Shown: positions 1 to 12,486 of the stretch, piece by piece
Layout of the letters: each line of letters begins with the position of its first letter
Numbering within the stretch: position 1 is the first letter of the stretch
Source: Brugia malayi
Lineage: Eukaryota; Nematoda; Chromadorea; Rhabditida; Onchocercidae
Assembly: GCF_000002995.4 (NCBI RefSeq)
Contig: NW_025062476.1
Location: 734,501-798,500, forward strand
DNA length: 64,000 bases
Direction: 5' to 3'
Notes under the pieces: generated by a model
Told to the model about the DNA's origin: nothing
Seen by the model: only the letters and a program-made list of their open reading frames with translations
Database searches by the model: none
Made by a program: the position numbers and the translations under genes

Positions 1-715
1 GAATGAAAATTATGCATAAACAAAATTTATATCATTTAATAAAATACAAAATGATCTAAAGAAATGAAAAAAGACAATAATAATAATTTCGTTTCAATTT
101 TTTTTTTTTTTTTAAAGTTTGTCACAAAATAAATTTAAAAAAAAAAAAAAAAAAAAACAGATAATAGCAATTATTATATCAAAATTTTATCACATTTATT
201 GAATTTTCAGGTAGATATTTATTAGTTTTAACAATGGCTAATATATGCTTAGACAATTTATTTAATCAATTAATTAATTAATTAATCGATTAATTGCGAT
301 TAATTGCTATTAATTAATTAATTAATTAATCGATTAATTGCTATTTTGGCTGTTTATTAATTAATTAATCGATTAAATGCTATTTTGGCTGTTTACAGGA
401 TTAATTGATTAATTAATTAACTGATCGATTGGTTGCTATTTTGACTGATTACAAAATTGATTAATTAATTGATCGATTAATTGCTGTTTTGGCTGTTTGC
501 AAGATTAATTGATTAACTGATCGATTGATTGCTATTTTGATCGATTACAAGATTAATTGATTAATTGATCGATTAAATGTTGTTTTGATTGACTACATAT
601 TATTATTTTGTGATAAATTTTTTTGTTTAGAAATTGATAAAAGATTATCAAATTCTAATTAAATTATATAATTACTTAGTATTTACTTTTTTTATTTTCC
701 ATTTATAATTAACAG
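1..715. other. Intron (exportin-4) at left edge
   Basis: No coding exon is visible here. The stretch ends in an acceptor (aacag, 711-715) before the first exportin-4 exon in the window, so it reads as intron of that gene. It holds poly-A and poly-T tracts and a TTAATT/GATCGATT-rich minisatellite, listed separately. Confidence 0.6.
270..598. repeat. Minisatellite, unit about 55-60 bp, 5-6 copies
   Basis: The block alternates a TTAATTGATTAATTGATCGATT segment with a 'gctattttggctgtttacaag'-like segment. The 'gctattttg' element recurs roughly every 55-60 bp with small changes. It lies in the exportin-4 intron before the exon at 716. Confidence 0.7.
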
Positions 716-3700
716 AAAATCACTGAAAATTCGAGCCGAAATGTTGAGATCATGCGCTAAACTATTGAAACGTTCCACTTTTGATGGCCATGCATGTGAT
801 TTCGATTCATTGGCATCAAAATTTTATGTTCTATTTACTGATCGTGAACCTGAAATTGTAATTAATTCTTTTTTTCTTCTATTTTTTTTTTTTATTTTTA
901 TAAAAAGAAACAAAAAATTTTTATCATATCATAAAAAAAAAAACAATTGGAAGTTTTTTGTTTTTTTTCTTTTTTACTGATTAAAAAGATTAATTTATAT
1001 TTTTCAAATGACAAAAAAAAAGTTGTTATTATTATCAACAAATGATAATAAAATTGTTTTGTTAAAAGTTTAATTTAATAATAAATATTTATCAATTCTT
1101 ATCATTAAAATGTATATATATTATACTAACTTTTATGATAATTAAGTTTTGATATTAACTTTTTTGATTAAATAACTTTTTTGATAATTTTTTGATGATT
1201 AAGTTTTGATAATAAATTTTTTGATAATGTCTATCAAATTAGCAAAATGTTGCATATAAATAATTTTCTAAGAAAATTAAAATTGTTTAATCAATTAATG
1301 TAACATATTGAAATTTTAGAGTAATATAATAAGTTTAAATTTTCTTTCTCTTTTTTTTTTTGTTAAATTTGATAATAATATTAAATAAAATAATTTATTA
1401 TTATATAAGAAACGAAAATTTAATACAAATATTTTATATCAGTTAACAAAAATTTTTTTTAATTTTTATTTTTAGCATCGAATAACATACGAATTTTTTG
1501 TTATAATTTTGGATGAATTTGATAAATGCTGGAAAGCAGATAATATTGGCCTCCCATATGATTTTCAACTTTATGCTAAACTTGCTTTTGAGGTATTTTT
1601 CCATTTTTTCATTTTTTGTAATTGTAAAAAAATTTTATAAATTATAAATTTTATAAAAGTTTCAAATTTGTCTAAAATATTTGGATCAAATAATTTGTAT
1701 TATTATAAAAAAGAGTGAAATTTAACAGTTAGTAAGTGAGATTTAAATGATATTTGTAAATTAATGAAAAATTTTTCTCATTTAAACATAACAAATTTTA
1801 ATTAATATCAAAATAACTTTAGCATATGCTATATTATATTAAATGTTAGAAATAAATTATATTAATTATTTCATCACAAATTAAAATGTAATTGAATTGA
1901 ATGTGTAACAAATTAACATAAGCAAATGAATAATTGAAATACATAATTATTTATAAATAATTTGAAATAAATTTTGTAAATTTCAATTTTTTTTTTTTTT
2001 TCTTTTTAGGAAAGAGGTTTGTTAGAAATTTTTTCTAAATGTATACGTATTATTTCTCAACATTGTGTTTTCGTTGGTGATTTCAATGATTCTCGTAGTG
2101 TATGTTTTTTCTTTTTCTAATATTTTTTTTTAAAATAACATTGTTCAAAATTAAATAGAATAAAAGTTTTACTTTTTTTAAACTTTTAAAATAGTTATTT
2201 AAAATAAAGATATATTTTGAATTATGTAAAAGTTATTACTTTATAAAAGTAATAGTTACAAAAGAATTAAATTATTTATTTGTCTTTTTATTACTAATCG
2301 AATAGATTTGTATTTTTTTTTTTTTTTAAATAATGATTTAATTTTTGAAAAAATTAAAATTTAAAAAAAAATTTTTTTGCTTTTTTTTTTGAGTGATAAA
2401 ATTTAATGATAATTTTATAATTTTAGTTAAGTATGATAGAATATTTGCTACGAATATCAGTTTTTATCTTTAAACGAAATTTTGGAATTCATCATTTTTC
2501 CAAAAAAAGTGGTAGAGCAATCAGAGGACCACCAAAAACATGGAAGCCATTATTTTTATGGAATGAATTCTTGCAAATTTTCTTTAAAGTTTGTTTATTT
2601 ATTTATTTATTTTTTTTTTTTGTTAATTAAAAATAATTATCAAAAAAAAAAAAGGAAAAAGAAAAGAAATAGCAATGATATATTTTCAATTTATTAAAAT
2701 TTAAAAAAAAAAAAAACCATATAATAAAAATGAGTGAATTTTTTTAAAAGTTGAAAATATTAACAAATATTCTTTTATCAATAATTTATCACTTTTTGCA
2801 ATTAGCAATAATTTTCAGATTGTAATAATTTTATTAATTAATATTAATATTAATTAATTAATATCTAATTATTACTCATTTTTTTCTCCTCATTAATATA
2901 CAAATATTATAATATTAATTATAATTTCTATCTTATATGAAAGAAAAAAAAAAGAAAATTTTTCTTTTTTTTTTTAAAAAAATTACAAAAATTAATTTAA
3001 AATTATTTTTGTGTTTATTTTTCAGTTACACAAATTCTTTCGTAATGAACGCTCCATTTCATTGCTAACAACAAATTGTATAACTGAATTAGCATCAATA
3101 CGTGATGTCGTCCTAATTGATATCACACCTGATTCAAATTTTAAATTAGTGTCATCAAGTGGTATACCATTTGTTACAGCATATGATAGATATATATCAG
3201 ATTTTCTTGCAAATCTTATTTGGATTTTTAATAGGTAATTTTTTTTTTCTTTAACTAATTAATTTATTTAGTATATAATTTAATTAATTTTATATATTTT
3301 AAAATGCTACTTTTCATCAATTGAATTATGCTATTATCCTTTTTTTTCTTTTAATGATAGCAGAATATTAAATTATAAAATAGTTGAAAAAGAAAAAAGT
3401 GATGCTATCATTTTAAATGATCCTTAATATCAATTATTTAATTAAATATAAATTTAATTAATTAATTAATAAATTATTAATTTTTAGTGAAGCAGTAATG
3501 CCAGAAATATATAATTATTGCTTGATAATTGTTAATGTCTTATCAAATCATTCAATTTATTCACTTGCACACGCTGAAGCATCATTTCCAACTTTTATAT
3601 CATTCATTCCGATATTAATGAAAACTTTTGCAGCAAAATTATTGGATTCGGTAAACGTACACGTAAAATGACGTGTTTTTGGTTTTTTGTTTTGATTAAA

Positions 3701-6700
3701 ATTAGAATTTAAATATAATTTCAAATGAATTTTTGATCATTCTGCTTTACTTTGTGAAATTATTCGAGTTTATTTATTTGTTTATTTCATTTATTTATTT
3801 CTTTATTTTTTTTTTTTTTGTTAAAAGACAATAATTATCAAAAAAAAGAGCAGAAATGGAATAATAAACTTTCAATTTTGTGATAATTTAAAAAATTTTA
3901 CAACAAATATTTGTAACAAATATTTGAAAGATTAAACATGTTAGCAAATATTTATATTATTTGATCAAAATTTAAATTATTATGCATTGACTAAATTATT
4001 AATTATTGTATCATTTAAATTATTATTAATTAGTAGCTTATGGTTAGTTTACAAATTAGCTAATTAAAATATTAACTTATTTATTTCCGATTGTTTAAAT
4101 GTCATAAAATGAAAAATATATATATATTTTTTTTAAATGTTTTAAATGTTTAAAAGATAAACGTGGAATTATTAATACAAGTATATATAAAATATATAAA
4201 TAATATATTTAAAAATATATTAAAAAAATATGTGCATTAATTTATTGTTGAATTTAATGTTAAATATTTAGCACTGATTAATTTTTTAAACCATTTCAAT
4301 GTAAGATAACAATTTGTTAAATTTCAATCAATTTTACTTCATCAAATAAAATTTTTAATTTAATCAATCAATTGATAAGACAATAAAACATTAATTTTAC
4401 AACAACAGACAGCTAAATAATGATTTTTTAAAAATAAACATTTACTAATTATTTAATAAATATAAATAAGGCAATTATTTCCTTCAGGTTTTCCCTTTAA
4501 TCTTTTCAATTTCAAATTTCAATTTTTTTAATTTTCCTTTCTTTCCTTATAATTTTTAATTATTTTTATTTTTATACTACAGAAACAGCGAAACGAAAAT
4601 GAGGATGGAAATGAAACTGCTGCTAATGAGGCGCAAAGTGGCACAGTTACATCACAAAAATGGGCATACATTAGCGCCATTCAGTACTTACTAAAAGGAT
4701 GGTCAATTGTTTTGCAAAATGCGCAATTTGTAAAAGAGTTGACAGGACGTTGGTTTGAAGGTTATAAAATGACAATGTCAATAATTTCATCATTTATGCA
4801 TGCAATATTTTCTGTTCCATTTGGTGAACGAGAAGAGGTTTAAATTAAATTAATTTATTTCATTTTTTAAATTTCAATTTTTTATTTTTCTTTTGATAGA
4901 ATAGTTAAGTTAAAAATAAAAATTTTTTTCCCAATTTTTTCCTTTTTTTTTTTTTTGTTAGAATATTTAAGTTAAAATTATAATTTAAAAAACTGTTTTG
5001 TTTTGTTTTTGTTTTTTTGTATAATTTAAAAAATAATTAAGTGGTTGATTTCATTTGCTATAATTTTTAATTTTTTTTTTTAGAATTTTAATTTAGGATA
5101 TTTTTTCTTTATTATAGTATGTTAGTATAATATATAAATTATTAACAATATTTATTAGTGAAGAAATTTTTCGTCATTATTTTCTTTACTAAATATTTAG
5201 GATTAAAATGTTGTATAAAAATATCAAAATTATAAATAATTAATTAATAAATTAATTTTTAGATTTCAGTACCATTACCTGATCGTGAAATTTTCAAAGA
5301 AATATTAGTAAAAATAGGATTATTTTCATCATATTTCTTTGGTCAAACATTACCAAAAATATTTACGTATGTTTTAAAGAAAAAAATTATATTTCAATTA
5401 AAATTAATTTATTTCAAATATTTATGAAATGTTTTGGTTTCACTTTCATAAATAATCACATTTGCTTGTTTGTTTGTTTGTTTTTTTAAATTGTAAATAT
5501 TATTAAAAATAAAATTTTAGAATACTTGCTGAAACAGTAGAAGAATTTCTTTCAACAATGGAAACACATGTAACTGTAGAGGATTTAAATATGTGGCGAG
5601 AAAATATGCATTGGATTTTACTTATTGTTGGTAAGTTTATTTATTTATTTATTTATTATTTACTTAAAATAAACTAAATTTTCTTATTAACAATTAAATA
5701 TTACTATTTTTTTTATGAACTATTAAAGGTTGAAATAAAAAATGATTGAATGAATTTTTAATTAAAAACAAATTATAAGTTTTAAGAACAAAACAAATTT
5801 TTTTAAAAAACAAATTTTAAAATTTTTTTTTTTAAAAAAAATTTGGTGATAAAGTAAGTAAGTTAATGAGTAGTATAAATAACATTTTTTTTTTTTTTTA
5901 AAAACAAATTTTAAAAACAAATATCAACTTTTATTATTAAAATTCGTTTTTTTTTGAAGAAAAGTAAAAAAAAATTTTTTTGTTATTTAATTTTATTTCA
6001 ATAATGATTTAATAAATAATTATTTGATTTTTAGGTCATAGTTTAGTCGAGGAAGATGACAATCATAATTGTATATTTCAAAATAGTATATTAAATTATT
6101 ATGAAAATGTTGTAACAAGAGAAGATAATGATTTTAGTACTTATGCATCATATATTAAAGCATGTATTGATGAACCGCAAGATTTAACTGATCCATCAGA
6201 TGTTGATTTGGTGATAAAGTAAGTAAGTTAATGAGTAGTATAAATAACATTTGAAATATACTAAAATAATTATTATTTCAAAAAAAAAAGAAAACTTTCT
6301 AAAAGAGATACAATTAATGTTTTGCATAAATTTATTAATAATTCTAACAAAAAAAAGAAAATGTATAAAAATTTCATTTAATTTCAAAAATATATATCAA
6401 AAAATAAATAAAAAACAAAAAAAAAAAAAAAAAAATGACTTTTTATTGATTCATTAAAATTTTTAAAATTAAAAATTGCATTATTATTTTAGAATATATT
6501 ATTTAAAAAAATTGTCTTTGGTATAAAATAACTTATGTACAAATATATTTATTAATTTTAAAAACATTAATTAATTAATTAATTAATTTCTAGAATAATT
6601 GGTACTGTATTTGCATGGTTCTCAATTGAAGATATATTTCTAAAAGATCATGGCATGGAAGCAATAAGCATAGAATTGTGTGGCACATCGCTGTGGTGCG

Positions 6701-9700
6701 CAAAACGTTTAATTTCAGCGCTTGGAAGACATATTCAAATTTTTGGTGGAAAAGCAAATCAATTAGCTAAAGTATCAAAAGATATTATTCAATTACTAAT
6801 TGATTTTGCATTGCAAAAATCATTTCGAATACTTGAATGTATGCCAGATGATAAAAAGTTAGTTAACTTAATTTTGATATAATATTGGTAAATTTTAATA
6901 ATTTAGCAAATGTTATTTACATAACAGTTAACTTTTGTATGTTTAATATTTACATTTGATAATTTGAGAAATAAAAATTAACGAATAATCAAAATAGATG
7001 AGAAAGAAATAATTAAAATAGAAACCTAATAGTATGGATAAAACTACAGTAATTATTAATAATATTGATAACAATAAGAATAGTAGTAACAATAGTAACA
7101 GTAATAATAATAAATAAATTAGTGAGAATAAATAAATACCTAAATAACAGTAAACAAATAATCGTAATAATAATAAATAAATAATAATAAATATTAACAA
7201 TATTAATAATAATAATAGGAAGAAGAACAGAATTTAATAATAATACAATTTAAATTTAAATAATAACATATAATAATATTTATTATTATTACCAATATTA
7301 ATAATAATGCAATTTAAATTTAAATAATAACACACAATAATCATAATAATTGTTAACAGTATTAATAAGAATAGAAATTAAATTTAAAATAATAACAGAT
7401 AGTAATTAATTTCAAAATTTTAGGATCTGTACGGATGCAATTGAATTACTTTCTACTTTAGCATATACAACATGCCGTGAAACATCAAAGAGTATTTATT
7501 TATATTCATATTTAACAACCATAAACATTGAGCAAATAGCACTTCGTTCATCGCTGCTAAAAGTATTAATACAATTTGGCAGTATAATTAATGATGAAGG
7601 AAAACAGCAAATTTTACATGAAATGGTTTGTTTAATTAATTAGTTAATTAATTAATTAATTAATTCAACAAATTTTGCTATTGTAAATTATTATTTAATA
7701 AACAAAGAAAGAAAAAGAGAAAGAGGAAATATATTAATTTAAATTTTTTAATTATAATAATTATCAAATGCTATATATAAATTAAAATTGAATAAATTTT
7801 GCGTAAAATAATAAATTTAATTTTAATTTTGTATACTAATTTCATTTATTATTTTCTTTAAATTTTAATAATTATTAATTAAAAAATATTTAAATTATAT
7901 ATCTTTTTTTTTTTTTATAGATTTTAATACCTATAAGAGAAAAATTTATGGCAGTATGTGAGGAACCAATAGCAACAAGTGAAAATGTTAAAGATTTATT
8001 GGAATATTTTTGTGCAATAGCTGATGCAACACAAAAATGTTTAGCAGATTTTCTATTTGGTTAAAAATTTTCATTTCGTTTTTTTTTGTATTAAAATTAT
8101 TAAATGATTGTAATAAATAATAATTTATATTTATATGATATATAAAAAAAATTTTTTTTTTTTGTTATTTCATTTGATAATTGAAATTTTCAAATTTTAA
8201 CGATAAAGAAATTAAAATCAATGAAAGAAAAAAAAATTGATAATTAATTATAATAATACAATGTTTTTTTTTTTTTTGTTTAAATTAATTATTCATTATT
8301 TTAGAATATCTAAAACCAGTGCTAAATTTTTGCATTGATCTATTATCACTGTATGGAAATTCGATATCAGTTGTTAATGCTATTCTTCAATTTTTTAATT
8401 GCTTCACAAAACGATTATCAATCTATTGTGATAATCATAATAATATGCTATTCATTTACGATGTGATTATATTTCATTTCTTTTCATTTCAAATATTAAT
8501 TCTTGTTTTATTTCAATTCCAATCTTCTTTTTTAGCATTTTTTAGCATTAGCTTATTCCATTTTTAATTTTTTTTAATTTTCAAATTAAAAAGAAAGCAA
8601 AATTAAATTTTGGAAAAAAAAAGTTATGAAAAATTAAAATTATCTGTTAATTTGTAAATTATTATTAATTTGCTAATAAAATGAAAAAAAAAACAAATAT
8701 TTCTTTTTGATATTTTTAATAATTAAAAGAATTGAATTGCAATTCTTTTTTATATATTTATAAGAAAAAAAAAAAAAAGAAGAAATAATTCAATGAATGA
8801 ATAACATTTGATATAATTTAAATAAAATTAAATTTAATTAAATAAATTATAAAATTTTAAAGATGCTATTAGAACTTGTTCAAATGTATGAAGTGGAGCA
8901 AGCAGAACGATATAAGACATTCGTTAGTAAAGAGAAAGCAACAGATTTAATTATTTTATTAGAAATTCTCATAAATGTTTTGGATAAACGAAATCGACCG
9001 GTCAATTTGTTAACTGGTTTGTTGTTTCATTTCATTTTTAATTAAAATTTTAGACAATTAAAAAAAAAATTCTATCAATTGATGTTATCAGTAAATAATT
9101 TAAAATTTACATATTTAAAATTAAAATTACACTATGAAAGAAAGAGGAAAAAAAAAAGTATTAATATTATAATAGATAGTACTATAATACTATTATCATC
9201 ATAATTAATGAATTTATCATTCTCTAATTGCTCTAATTATTATTATCTTTTTTTTAAAATATTATTTACTATAATTTAATATTTTTAATTTACTTTTTTT
9301 TTTTTTTTGTTTAGGTAAACCAATACTTACAGAAAGTCGTTCACAGATTATTGTTATGGCATGCAATGTGCTATTAGCATTAATCAGATATGATTTCTTT
9401 AAATTACCGATGTTACGTAAGAAGTAAACTTTGCTAAATTTTTTATTAATTGTTTATTTTTTGTTTGTTTATTTATTATTTGTTTATTTTTTGCTAAATT
9501 ACAAATTCCATTTTTTAAATTAAATTTATCCATTATTGTTAAATTAAATTTAAATTAAAAGATTATTTTTAAATTAAACTTATCCAATTTAAAGTTTAAA
9601 TTTAAAATTTTCTTTTTTTTTTTAAATGCTACTTTATGCTAATTAAGGTAATATTGAAAACATAAAATTCTTACTAATTAAATATGAAAAGAAAAAAAAA

Positions 9701-10075
9701 AAAAAAAACGAAATGGAATATAAATTTAGTGCAAAAAGTTGATTTTTTTTTTTAGTTTAACAAATTATTTTTAATATTTAAATTAGACTTAAATAGGAAA
9801 ATTAAAAAGAAATTAAATGTTAAAATAAACAATATCATATCAGGAATTTATAATATTAGTTAAATTAATTAATTAATTAATTATCTATATAATTAATTTC
9901 AGTTTTTATCGTTTTCTCAAAAGTTCAACTGAAGTGGCATCTGAATGTATTGCAAAATTACCAGAAGAAAATTTTGTTTTACTTGTGGACTATCTTAGAC
10001 GTGGCTTGCAATCAGAAAGTGAAAAAGATGATTTATTATGTTCAGTAAAAGATGTTTTTGAACAGGAGGTTTTTA

Positions 10076-10120
<45 letters not shown>

Positions 10121-11425
10121 TTTATCATTATTATTATTTTTCGTTTTTCGTTTTTTTTTTTAAAGAAAATACTTTAATATATTTAGTAAAGTTTATTTAT
10201 TTCTTTTTTGTTTCATATTATGCAAAAAAATCATTTTTATAATATAATAAACTATTCATTTGCAATATTTCTTATTAGCAATGAATGTTTAAAGCAATTT
10301 TATTATATTGTTTTAACTTATAAAACTAAAAAAAAAAAAGGTAAAGGAAAGAAAAAGGTGTAATTTTAGGTTTCAATTAATTCAGCAAATGCAATAACTA
10401 ATTTGGGTATTTATTTTACTAAACATATAAGAAATGAAGCAGCAATCAAAAATTTTTCCATTCTTATTGAAGTAAGCTTTCATTTTCTTTTTTTTTTTTC
10501 TTTACATACAGATTTCTAGATTTTTTTTAAAAAATAAATAATAATTAAATATTTCAAATAAGTAATATTTTACATTAAATAGCATAATAGTTTTACATCA
10601 TATTTACAGTGAAAACAAACAAGCAATCGAATAAAACTTTCAATTATTTCTATTAAAATCCCACAATTATTGACTTTTTTTTTTATTATTATTGATAAAT
10701 GAATGAATTAATTGTAATCAATAAGTGTTGTTTCATTCATTAATTCTTGTATTCTATCAAAAATGTTAATTTTAACAAAAAATTAATTGAACACGGCATA
10801 TTATTAAATTTTAACCTTTAAATTTTTGTTTATTTATGAGAAATAATTTATCGAAAAAAGTTAATATTAAATTAAAATTTTATTAGTAAACAAAGAAAAA
10901 AAAAAAAAAAGGAAATGAATTTTTAGCCTACATTTAAAATCTGTTTGAATGCTACGTGGCAAGAAGATGTGCAAAGTTTACCTTTATCAGCAGCTTTATA
11001 TTCATTATCATGTTGTGATGAGGTATGATAAAAGAGATTAAATTTGAATAAATTAATTAATTAGCAAAATGTCAAAACATACAGTGAGAAATTCAAAAGT
11101 GACCACTTATGTTTGACATAAAATAGATTTACTTTTTTCTTTTTTTCTCATTTTTGTCAATTTTCAAATTTAAAAGTTAGGTTTAGCTCATATGTGAAAG
11201 ATTATTGATAAATTATTCATTTTTCAGGATGAATGTAAAACGTATATCAAAAATTTATTATCACGTGAAATAAATTATCCAAATCGAACGTTACTACGTA
11301 GTGCTTTTCGTAGATTAATGGCTGATACACCGGGAAAACGTCTTCAAAAAAGTGAACAACGCAATTTTCATGAACGTTTGAAGCATTTTTTAATTGAAAC
11401 AAAAGGCCGACTTACTATTGAATGA
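716..11425 (+). CDS. Exportin-4 (XPO4), C-terminal 20 exons, 5' partial
   Basis: Exons: 716-857, 1476-1592, 2010-2099, 2427-2588, 3026-3234, 3488-3650, 4583-4837, 5263-5366, 5521-5630, 6035-6218, 6594-6857, 7424-7625, 7921-8059, 8305-8462, 8863-9016, 9315-9423, 9903-10068, 10370-10471, 10927-11022, 11228-11425 (stop TGA). The joins keep one frame and give about 1040 residues. The chain resembles exportin-4, a karyopherin-beta family HEAT-repeat nuclear export receptor, from roughly residue 110 of the human protein onward. Landmarks are an early CAKLLKRSTFDG helix, the GPPKTWKPLF/LHKFFRNE stretch, NMWRENMHWILLIVGH in the middle and RYDFFKLPMLRKNFYRFLK near the end. Exportin-4 binds RanGTP and exports cargo such as eIF5A in animals (family knowledge). 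The ATG at 741 is unlikely to be the start, because the residues before it also fit the family. The 5' exons must lie left of the window. Confidence 0.9.
5841..5887 (+). repeat. Copy 1 of a 47-bp duplication containing a donor splice site
   Basis: This intronic segment repeats positions 6206-6252 exactly by eye. It carries the last 13 coding bases of the exon ending at 6218 plus its GTAAGT donor and about 34 bp of following intron. It is a decoy donor lying 148-194 bp upstream of the real exon's acceptor. Confidence 0.85.
6206..6252 (+). repeat. Copy 2 of the 47-bp duplication (true exon end)
   Basis: This is the functional copy. It contains the 3' end of the exportin-4 exon 6035-6218 and its GTAAGT donor at 6219. 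See the copy at 5841-5887. Confidence 0.85.
10073..10138. repeat. (ATT)n microsatellite
   Basis: About 50 bp of uninterrupted ATT units start directly after the donor of exportin-4 exon 9903-10068, followed by a degenerate tail. It is intronic. Confidence 0.9.
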
Positions 11426-12486
11426 ATGAAATGCAATTATCAAATTTTGCTGTTTTTTCTTACTGATAAATGATTTGGTATCATTTTTAGCACTGATTAA
11501 TAGGAATCATTTACAAAGTAAATATGATTTTTTAGAGTTAAACATGTGCTACTTCCACATTTACTGAAATAGATTTATGGAAAAATTCCCTAGGATAGAA
11601 TAATAATTCTCAAAAAATTGAAAATGACATAAGAGAGCAGGGATATATAGTTTTATTTATGTATATTATTTACTTATTTATGCAATGAATGAAAAGAAAA
11701 AAAAAAAAAAAAAAGAAGGAACTGTTAGAAATGAATGAGAGAGGAAGGGATCCATCCATGCTATGATATGGCGCAAATTATGGAGTAAATGAAAGATCTG
11801 AACGATGAAAATGATGGAATTTAAAAGTTAAACTAATTTTTGCATCATCTGAAATGAATGGTGATAAAAGTTATGAACTAGCATATATAAATAACAGCAG
11901 TTATAGTAAAAAGCGACAGATTTAAATGTTAAACAATTAAAATGCAAAAAAAAAAAATCACTAATAAAATTACGAAAAAATTATTTAACTCAATTCAGAT
12001 GCTCGTTCATAAGTCAGACATTTCTGAATTCTGTTTGAAGAGAAAAACTCCTGCCGTGATAGATGGGAAAATTTCGAAAGAACTTTTATTGAAGGCAATT
12101 TCATTAACTTTATGAAGAGATGATACAGACATTAAAAGATTCTTCAAAGTCAATGAAACCTGCGATTTTCTATTATCAGAACAGAGAATTAGGCCACAGG
12201 TAAAAGGAATTTTGCTGGAAAGTTCTCGCAAAAGCGTTCATCAATTTATTGTCAGTACCTTAATATCAAAGTCCAGTACAAAAATATTTAAAATATGACA
12301 CAAGTGCCTAGATAAAACCATGATCCAGTACTGAAATATCAAATTAAAGTTAGTAAACGAATACACAAAGATAATACGAAATTTGCGCACAATCATAACC
12401 CAAAACATTTTAAATTTCAAATAATTTCCAAAAGATACAGAATTTTTTGTTGTGCAAATTCATTGTACAGAACAAATGCTAAAAAT
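11426..12486. other. Tail-to-tail intergenic region, XPO4 and MLF 3' UTRs
   Basis: This lies between the exportin-4 stop and the MLF stop. It is less AT-extreme than the introns, as expected for 3' UTRs. A possible exportin-4 polyadenylation hexamer AATAAA lies at 11963-11968, which is far from the stop and so only tentative. A 75-codon open frame on the minus strand (12007-12231) shows no family resemblance I can name and is probably UTR. Confidence 0.5.

Noticed and set aside
741..980. ATG at 741 as the start of exportin-4
   Set aside because: Codons upstream of it to the acceptor at 715 also fit the exportin-4 helix, and about 110 N-terminal residues would be missing.
12007..12231. 75-codon minus-strand frame as a small gene
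   Set aside because: It lies in the probable MLF 3' UTR and has no recognisable motif.
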